Assembly: GCA_951812395.1 (NCBI GenBank)
Contig: CATOSD010000001.1
Span: 992,001 to 1,056,000, forward strand
Length of the DNA: 64,000 nt
Direction of reading: 5' to 3'
Origin: an uncultured Dehalococcoidia bacterium
GTDB lineage: Bacteria > Chloroflexota > Dehalococcoidia > Lucifugimonadales > CATOSD01
Position 1 is the first letter of the stretch; every line of letters starts with the position of its first letter. The notes under the pieces were generated by a model that was not told the DNA's origin, searched no databases, and saw only the letters and a program-made list of their open reading frames with translations. Position numbers and translations under genes: made by a program. Shown here piece by piece: positions 58,635-64,000 of the stretch.

Positions 58635-59675
58635 CTACACCACCGTCAACACCAGCTTGCCGAAGAAGTTCAGCCCCTCCATGTCCCGGTGCGCCTGCGC
58701 CGCCTCCTCCAGCGGGTACTCCTGGTGGATGACGCTGCGGATCACCCCGCGTGCCGCCCTGTCGAGGATCAGCCGCAGGTCCTCCTTGCGACCCATGAAC
58801 ACTCCGAACACCGTGTGGTAGTTCAGGAACATCGCGCCCATCTGCAACTCCGCCCGGTACCCCGTCGTCACGCCGCAGATGCCGTAGCGTCCGCCCCTCG
58901 CCAGCGACGCCGTCGCGGCCGACCAGAAGTCGGCCCCCACGTGATCCAGCACCACGTCCACGCCGCGACCGCCGGTGATCTCCTTCACCCGCTCCGCTAT
59001 GTCCTCGTTCGTGTAGTTGATCACCTCGTCGGCGCCAAGCTCCCTCGCCATGCGCACCTTCTCGTCGGTGCTGGTGGTGGTGATGACCGTGGCCCCGATC
59101 ACGTTCTTGGCGAGCTGTATGCCAGCGGTGCCCACGCCGCTGGAGGCCGACAGTATGAGCGCAGTCTCCCACGGCTTGAGCGCCGCCCGGCGCATCAGTA
59201 TCGTCCAGCACGGCAAGTAGACCGTAGGCAGCGCCGCCGCCTGTGCGTAGCCCACCGATTCCGGCAGCGGCAGCGCGTTGGCCGCCGGCACACACACGTA
59301 CTCGGCGTATCCGCCGTTGGAACGCGCGCCGAGCATGGACGACCGCGGACAGAACTCGTCCTCGCCCGAAAGACAGTACTGGCACTGTCCGCAGGTTACG
59401 CGGGGATTCAGCAGCACGGGGTCGCCGACGCTCACGTTCGTGACCTCGCTGCCCACCTCCGCCACGTCCCCCGCGATGTCGCCGCCCAGCACGTGCGGCC
59501 CCCGGAAGCGTATGCGCGTGCCGCGAACGCCCGCGCGAGTGAACACGTCCAGGCGGTTCAGGGCGCAGGCCCTCACGCGTACCTTCACGTCGTTGGGGCC
59601 AGGGGTCGGCTCCGGCAAGTCGCCGTAGGTCAGCACCTCCGGCCCGCCGTGTTCGGTCAGATATACTGCTTTCAT
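58635..59675 (-). CDS. Zinc-type alcohol dehydrogenase / quinone oxidoreductase
   Basis: 346 residues, ATG 59675 with GGGAGA upstream. MDR superfamily: N-terminal GroES domain with C..C..C..C (CGQCQYC...FC, near 97-110), GPHVLGGDIAGDVAEVG and the NAD(P) motif LSASSGVGTAGIQLAK near 178. The structural-zinc Cys set is present while the catalytic zinc position (C-x-H) is less clear, so a quinone-oxidoreductase-like enzyme is likely. It faces the flanking genes as part of a minus-strand set. Confidence 0.88.
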   Translation of the reverse strand: MKAVYLTEHGGPEVLTYGDLPEPTPGPNDVKVRVRACALNRLDVFTRAGVRGTRIRFRGPHVLGGDIAGDVAEVGSEVTNVSVGDPVLLNPRVTCGQCQYCLSGEDEFCPRSSMLGARSNGGYAEYVCVPAANALPLPESVGYAQAAALPTVYLPCWTILMRRAALKPWETALILSASSGVGTAGIQLAKNVIGATVITTTSTDEKVRMARELGADEVINYTNEDIAERVKEITGGRGVDVVLDHVGADFWSAATASLARGGRYGICGVTTGYRAELQMGAMFLNYHTVFGVFMGRKEDLRLILDRAARGVIRSVIHQEYPLEEAAQAHRDMEGLNFFGKLVLTVV

Positions 59676-59704
59676 CGTTTCTCCCGGCTTCAATCTCAGG
59701 ATTG

Positions 59705-60658
59705 CTAGACGAGCGGCCGCACGCTGCCGGCGAACCGGTCCATGCGGGCCAGCGATTCGTCGACGCTGTCGGCCTGCAGGCCGACCATCAGGTGGCGCAC
59801 GCCCAGCTCCTCGAAAGCCCGCACGTCGCCGGCGATCTGCTCCGGCGTGCCCGTGAAGACGCGGCGTGAGCCGTCCGGCCCTGTCTGCGCCTCCCGGTCG
59901 TCGTACCAGCTCGCGCTGTAGGCAAAGTCGATCTCGGCGGGATCACGGCCCGCGTCTCGCGCATAGTTGCGCACTCGCGACATGTAGCCCGTGAGCTGCT
60001 CGATGGTGCCCACCCGGAAGCGCGGGTTGCTGCCGATGGGGTACCAGGCGTCGCCCAGTGTCCCGGCCCTCCGCAGCGCTGGCGGACTTTCCCCGCCGAT
60101 CCAGATGGGCGGGTGCGGCTTCTGCACCGGCTTGGGCTGGAACGACACGTCGGCGAACGCGGCGTAGTCGCCCTCGTACGTCGGGTCGTCGCTGGTCCAC
60201 AACTCCTTGAACACGCGGATGTACTCGTCGCCCACGGCGCCGCGCTCATCGTAGGGAGGTGTGCCGATGGCCTCGAACTCCTCGCGCATCCAGCCCACGC
60301 CGCATCCCAGGATCACCCGCCCGCCGGACAGCACGTCCACGGTGGCTATCATCTTTGCGGCAAGCACCGGACTGCGGTGGGGCAGCACCATCACCGAGGT
60401 CAGCAGCCGCGCGCTGGACGTCACGCCCGCCAGGAAGCTGAGCATCGTGAGCTGTTCCAGGCACTCGCCCGTCGGCCCGCCGGCGAACTCGCCAGTCTCG
60501 TTGTACGGGTAGCGCGACTCTATGCTGCGCGGTATCACGACGTGGTCGCTCACGCTCACAATCTCGAAACCCATCTCCTCGCCGCCGCCGGCCAGCGCGG
60601 CGAGACTGTCGGGGTCGGCCATCGGCCCGCGCGTGGGCACTCCAAATCCAAATTCCAC
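59705..60658 (-). CDS. LLM-class F420-dependent oxidoreductase
   Basis: 317 residues. Luciferase-like TIM barrel: MEFGFGVPTRGP, LTSVMVLPHRSPVLAAKMIATVDVLSGGRVILGCGVGWMREEFEAIG, QKPHPPIWIGGESPPALRRAG. This matches the F420-dependent branch (TIGR03619-type). It uses F420 or FMN to reduce or oxidise an unknown substrate. Translation starts at MEFG with GGAGG-like purines upstream. Confidence 0.88.
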   Translation of the reverse strand: MEFGFGVPTRGPMADPDSLAALAGGGEEMGFEIVSVSDHVVIPRSIESRYPYNETGEFAGGPTGECLEQLTMLSFLAGVTSSARLLTSVMVLPHRSPVLAAKMIATVDVLSGGRVILGCGVGWMREEFEAIGTPPYDERGAVGDEYIRVFKELWTSDDPTYEGDYAAFADVSFQPKPVQKPHPPIWIGGESPPALRRAGTLGDAWYPIGSNPRFRVGTIEQLTGYMSRVRNYARDAGRDPAEIDFAYSASWYDDREAQTGPDGSRRVFTGTPEQIAGDVRAFEELGVRHLMVGLQADSVDESLARMDRFAGSVRPLV

Positions 60659-60698
60659 AGTTCACCTCCACTTAAGGGCTGAACAGACGCCTTCCAAG

Positions 60699-60763
60699 AG
60701 TCCCTTCCCCCTCGCAAAGGAAGAGCCTGCCCTGAGCCTGCCGAAGGGTTAGGATGGTGGTGA
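60699..60763. repeat. Dispersed CCCTTCCCCCTCGC / GAGCCTGCCGAAGG repeat
   Basis: Copy of the family at 42633-42700: CCCTTCCCCCTCGCAAAGGA, then AGAGCCTGCCCTGAGCCTGC, then CGAAGGGTTAGGATGGTGGT. Immediately upstream of the LLM gene. Confidence 0.7.
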
Positions 60764-61114
60764 CGCGCTTCCACAACTACACGCAACACCACCGCGCAGT
60801 CGCAAGACGCGACCGTGACTCACAGGTTACGGGGAATCCTGTTCACTCCCACCATCTCGTATATGGCGCTCACGGCCATATATTCGTCGTCTCATTTCAG
60901 CATCACGCGCCGCATCTGGTCGTAGTCCGACTGCGCCAAAAAGGGCGCGCGCGATGACGAAAGCGCACCGCGTATGCGTCTGATGGGGGCCGTGAGCCTG
61001 GCTATGAGAGTCTTGAGCATGTGTGCGAAAAGGCCTTCGGGATTCATGGGAATGTTCAAATTCGATTGTATTGTCTGCGAAACCGGCGCGTCAACGCACG
61101 GACACAGGGAGATG
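60764..61114. other. Stretch with no convincing gene
   Basis: 351 nt between the repeat and the cupredoxin end. A perfect 8-bp inverted repeat (TATATGGC...GCCATATA, 60860-60882) is present, with AT-rich sequence nearby. A minus-strand open frame at 60892-61125 overlaps the cupredoxin end and has no supporting homology. Possibly the 3' region of the cupredoxin transcript. Confidence 0.5.
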
Positions 61115-61558
61115 TCACTCCACAACGATCTCCCCGGTCATGCCCAGAGCCTCGTGCGGAATGCAGAACAGCCTGAAAGTGCCCGCCCTGTCGAACGTGT
61201 GCGAGTACTCGACCGTCTCCCCTATGTCCATGGATACGTCGATGCCCAGCTCCTCGACCGTGAACGTGTGAAACTCGGTCTCCCCGCTCAGCGAGAAGGT
61301 CACCTCCTGCCCGACATCGAACCGCAACTCCGCCGGATCGAACCTGTACTCGCCGCTCCCGCCCTGGTCTCTGTTGACGACTCTAACCACGCCACTGGGC
61401 GCTGACGGCACGGAAGGCGCGGTCACCTGAGTCGCCGAGCCTCCCGATCCGGAAGCCGGGCTAGTCGCCTCTTCTCCACCATCGTCGCTCGACCCACACG
61501 CCGCCAGGGCCACTATCACGATGGGCAACACAACCAGCGATAGTATTCTCACAGTCAC
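61115..61558 (-). CDS. Lipoprotein cupredoxin (blue copper type)
   Basis: 147 residues, GTG start at 61558. Signal peptide with lipobox LAAC (18-21), so lipidated at C21, followed by a Ser/Gly-rich linker. The cupredoxin domain has H97 (EFHTF) and C132-x2-H135-x4-M140 (CIPHEALGM), the type I copper ligand set. Extracytoplasmic electron carrier or copper protein. It depends on Lgt for anchoring. Confidence 0.85.
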   Translation of the reverse strand: MTVRILSLVVLPIVIVALAACGSSDDGGEEATSPASGSGGSATQVTAPSVPSAPSGVVRVVNRDQGGSGEYRFDPAELRFDVGQEVTFSLSGETEFHTFTVEELGIDVSMDIGETVEYSHTFDRAGTFRLFCIPHEALGMTGEIVVE

Positions 61559-61604
61559 TCGGATTCCTTTCGTGTCCAGCTCAAGAAAAGCGACGGCACT
61601 CCCG

Positions 61605-62495
61605 TCACCACCCCTCCCCGCGCACAAACCCCCGCAGCACCTCGAAATACGCCTCCCCGCCCACCACGTGCACGTCGTCGTGACCCGCGCCTTCCACCAC
61701 GTGCACGGATTTGGGTTCGGGCGCCGCCTCGTACAGCGCCAGACCCATGCGGTGCGGCACCGTCCGGTCGGCGTCGCCGTGCACAATGAGCACCGGCGAC
61801 AGGACGCTCGGCATCTTGGCGAGGTTGTCGTACTTTGCCTTCACCACCATGAACGGAGGCAGAAAACGGGAGATGAGACGATTCGAGTCTCGAGCCATCT
61901 CCTTCACCGACGTGAACGCCGACTCGACGACCACCGCCCGGAACGGTCGCCGCGTCGCCATCTCCACCGCGACCGCGCCGCCCAGCGAGCGCCCGAACAG
62001 CACAATGCCGTCGTCCGACACTCCGCACCTCAGCCTGGCCTGCTCCACCGCGGCCTCGGCGTCCAGGTACAGACCCGGCTCCGACGGGCTGCCCTCGCTG
62101 CGCCCATACCCGCGGTAGTCGAACAGAAAAACGCTCGCGCCCACGCGGGAGTGCATCAGCGCCAGGTTGTACACGCGGTGGCCGATGTTGCCCGCGTTGC
62201 CGTGGAACCACACCACGCACACGTCGTCGTCCGCGCCGGGGACGTACCAGCCGTGCAGCGTCACGCCGTCGGCCGTCTCGAAATAGACGTCCTCGTAGTC
62301 CATGCCCAGGTCCGCAGGCGTGGCGTCGAGTGTTCGCACCGGAAAGTATACGAGCAGTCTGTCGAGCAAGTTCGCCTCACGCGCGGCCAACACGACGATC
62401 GCCGCGACGCCCAACGCCACGGCCGCCCACAGGACAATCCGCCGCGCTCGCCGACCCAACCGGACGCGGCGCCAAGCTGCCATTCCTAACGGCAT
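61605..62495 (-). CDS. Membrane-anchored alpha/beta hydrolase (BEM46-like)
   Basis: 296 residues. One N-terminal membrane helix (about 20-40, VLWAAVALGVAAIVVLA). Alpha/beta hydrolase core: WFHGNAGNIGHR near 94 (oxyanion), FGRSLGGAVAVEMA (nucleophile Ser in GRSLGG), LIVHGDADRTVP (Asp) and EGAGHDDVHV (His). It fits the BEM46/ABHD13 family. Downstream neighbour of nothing obvious; the cupredoxin gene follows in the same direction. Confidence 0.87.
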   Translation of the reverse strand: MPLGMAAWRRVRLGRRARRIVLWAAVALGVAAIVVLAAREANLLDRLLVYFPVRTLDATPADLGMDYEDVYFETADGVTLHGWYVPGADDDVCVVWFHGNAGNIGHRVYNLALMHSRVGASVFLFDYRGYGRSEGSPSEPGLYLDAEAAVEQARLRCGVSDDGIVLFGRSLGGAVAVEMATRRPFRAVVVESAFTSVKEMARDSNRLISRFLPPFMVVKAKYDNLAKMPSVLSPVLIVHGDADRTVPHRMGLALYEAAPEPKSVHVVEGAGHDDVHVVGGEAYFEVLRGFVRGEGW

Positions 62496-62608
62496 GATTC
62501 ACATTTTATCAGAGCTTGCCGCGCCAAGGGGTATCGGCTATCATCCACCCAAAAGCAGACTCGCCCCCAACCTTAACCTCCGTCTGTTCAGACTTCGTGA
62601 CTGCGAAC

Positions 62609-62650
62609 AGTCCCTTCCCCCTCGCAGGGGGAAGGTTAGGATGGGGGTGT
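62609..62650. repeat. CCCTTCCCCCTCGC repeat with 10-bp hairpin
   Basis: The repeat core forms a perfect hairpin at 62613-62635 (CCTTCCCCCT/AGGGGGAAGG, 3-nt loop), followed by GGTTAGGATGGGGGT. It lies in the gap between the hydrolase start and the SDR ATG. Confidence 0.7.
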
Positions 62651-62691
62651 AGACTTAGGCGAAGCGAACGCCTGCGCAAGGAGGACCCACG

Positions 62692-63462
62692 ATGCGCTTG
62701 GAAGGCAAGGTTGCTCTGATTACCGGCGCCGCCGCCGGAGTCGAGGGAGAGCTGATGGGCTTCGGCGGCGCCGCGGCCCGGCTGTTCGCGCGAGAGGGCG
62801 CAAAGGTCGTCCTCACCGACATCCTGGTGGAGCAGGGCGAGCGCTCCGCCGCCGAGATCCGCGAAATGGGCGGCGACGCGATCTTCGTGAAGCATGACGT
62901 CACCAGCGACGAGGACTGGCAGAGCGCCATCGAGGCGACGATCGACGCCTTCGGCCGGCTGGACGTGATAGTAAACAACGCCGGCACCTCAGCGCCTGCG
63001 ACGGTCGAGGACACCACCGTGGACATGTGGGACGGCCAAATGGACGTACACGCCAAGGGCGTGTTCCTCGGAACCAAGTACGCCATCCCAGAGATGCGCA
63101 AAGTGGGAGGCGGCTCCATCATCAACACGTCGTCCATCTACGGACTGGTGGGCAGTGTAGGCTCGACCGCCTACCACGCCGCCAAGGGCGCAATTCGCAT
63201 TTTCTCAAAAGCCGCCGCCATCCAGTACGCCCCCGACGGCATACGCGTGAACTCGGTCCATCCGGGCTTCATGCGCACCCCGATGACGAGACCCAGATAC
63301 GAGGACCCGGTCCGTCACTCCGAACTGCTCGAGCGCATTCCCATGGGCAGAATGGGCGCCGCGGACGAGATAGCGTACGGGATGCTCTACCTCGCCTCCG
63401 ACGAGTCGGCGTTCGTCACCGGCTCCGAGCTGGTCATCGACGGCGGAGTCACCGCCCAGTAG
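62692..63462 (+). CDS. Short-chain dehydrogenase/reductase
   Basis: 256 residues, AAGGAGG-like site before the ATG. TGAAAGVEG at 11 (NAD motif with an unusual loop of four extra residues before GFGGAAARLFA), VNNAGTS near 93, INTSS (Ser), catalytic YHAAK near 160 with Tyr and Lys in place, VHPGFMRTPM and DGGVTAQ. Unlike the SDR at 52904, all catalytic residues are present. It probably oxidises a secondary alcohol of a catabolic intermediate. Confidence 0.9.
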   Translation: MRLEGKVALITGAAAGVEGELMGFGGAAARLFAREGAKVVLTDILVEQGERSAAEIREMGGDAIFVKHDVTSDEDWQSAIEATIDAFGRLDVIVNNAGTSAPATVEDTTVDMWDGQMDVHAKGVFLGTKYAIPEMRKVGGGSIINTSSIYGLVGSVGSTAYHAAKGAIRIFSKAAAIQYAPDGIRVNSVHPGFMRTPMTRPRYEDPVRHSELLERIPMGRMGAADEIAYGMLYLASDESAFVTGSELVIDGGVTAQ

Positions 63463-63545
63463 CTTGGTGTCATTCCTGTAGATGTCAGGCCGTACACCGG
63501 AAACAGACGCCAGGTGCTGTACGGGCCTATAGTTGGGGGTTGAAC

Positions 63546-64000
63546 GTGGCAGACATACTGGTTGCCGGTGGATGCGTGATAACCATGGACCCGGGTCGGA
63601 GGGTCATTGAGAACGGCGCGGTGGCGATAGGGGGCGACCGCATACTGGAGGTGGGGTCTAGGGGGGAGGTGGAGGCCAGACACCCGGCAAGCAGGGTGAT
63701 TGAGGCAAGCGGCAAAGTGGTGATGCCGGGGCTGATAGACGGCCACGGTCACGCGGGCCACGGCCTGGTGAAGACCTTGGGGGTGGGCCGTACTGGGGTG
63801 TGGGCGGAGACGGCGGATCGCATATACGCCGAGGCCACGGACGGGGAGTACTGGTACGCGGACGCGCTGCTCACGTCGTTGGAGCGGCTGAAGTTCGGAG
63901 TGACCGCGGGCGTCACCTTCCTGGGCGGCGGAACGATGGTGGTCCGCTCGGATAGTCCGGTCTACGGAGAACGGCACTGCGAGGCGGTGGAGCGCATGGG
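63546..64000 (+). CDS. Amidohydrolase (AtzA/cytosine-deaminase type), partial
   Basis: The frame is open to the end of the window, so only about the first 151 residues are visible. GTG start at 63546 after GGGGG. N-terminal beta domain VADILVAGGCVITMDPGRRVIENGAVAIGGDRILEVG, then the barrel metal motif GLIDGHGHAGHGLVK (H-x-H). This is the typical 5'-methylthioadenosine/S-adenosylhomocysteine deaminase or AtzA-like layout. Catalytic details beyond the HxH lie outside the window. Confidence 0.85.
   Translation, partial: MADILVAGGCVITMDPGRRVIENGAVAIGGDRILEVGSRGEVEARHPASRVIEASGKVVMPGLIDGHGHAGHGLVKTLGVGRTGVWAETADRIYAEATDGEYWYADALLTSLERLKFGVTAGVTFLGGGTMVVRSDSPVYGERHCEAVERM

Noticed and set aside
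60892..61125. 77-codon minus-strand gene between the LLM and cupredoxin genes
   Set aside because: No homology, no ribosome site and overlap with the cupredoxin end; treated as non-coding.

Overview
This 64 kb window is GC-rich, densely coding bacterial chromosome with many GTG/TTG starts and 1-4 nt stop/start overlaps. The gene content points to Chloroflexota, most likely a SAR202- or Dehalococcoidia-like lineage. That is inferred from several class III CoA-transferases, an F420-type luciferase-like oxidoreductase, amidohydrolases, acyl-CoA oxidation enzymes, selB, and the dispersed CCCTTCCCCCTCGC-type intergenic repeat. There is no rRNA in the window. One tRNA, Gly(CCC), is present.

Layout. 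0.1-3.6 kb: a minus-strand operon with two paralogous diiron-carboxylate-like proteins, two paralogous small proteins and an FmdB zinc ribbon. 3.9-4.6 kb: FitAB toxin-antitoxin. 4.7-8.3 kb: a radical SAM protein of the Tes/MJ0619 type in an operon with an Lgt-like lipid transferase, then three tandem zinc-ribbon membrane proteins. 8.7-11.2 kb: tRNA-Gly, HpcH/HpaI aldolase, small metallopeptidase, amidohydrolase. 11.2-22.5 kb: a DNA-end-processing cluster (YhaN interrupted by an amber codon, YhaO/Mre11, HerA, a HAS-barrel-like partner, NurA) with a fused MNT-HEPN protein and a GNAT inserted, and selB upstream. 22.6-33.3 kb: mixed metabolism (phosphatase, thiolase, threonine synthase, PHP phosphoesterase, class III aminotransferase, thioredoxin reductase fused to a decayed MNT domain, RelBE, acyl-CoA dehydrogenase, fluoride channel). 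33.3-39.9 kb: dCTP deaminase with an extra C-terminal domain, then riboflavin genes ribD, ribE, ribBA and ribH, split by an opposing adenine methylase, then meaB.

39.9-41.3 kb is a lower-GC two-gene island (ParA-like ATPase plus an unknown protein). 43.6-52.8 kb is a type III-like restriction-modification locus. The res-like helicase-nuclease and the mod methyltransferase are separated by five genes, including a tightly overlapping trio containing a TIGR04255-like protein. The recognition region of mod contains a perfect 51-bp palindromic element that keeps the reading frame. 52.9-64 kb is catabolic: short-chain dehydrogenases, two CoA-transferases, enoyl-CoA hydratase, quinone-oxidoreductase-like dehydrogenase, F420-type oxidoreductase, cupredoxin lipoprotein, hydrolase and a truncated amidohydrolase. 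Three related PaREP1-like small proteins are scattered among them.

How it fits together. The housekeeping blocks (riboflavin, DNA repair, fatty-acyl and CoA metabolism) are interrupted by small toxin-antitoxin and defence pieces. Several of these are visibly decayed: in-frame stops, frameshifts, lost catalytic residues or lost start codons. Because several single-base lesions occur in one window, read-level consensus error should be considered alongside true pseudogenisation.
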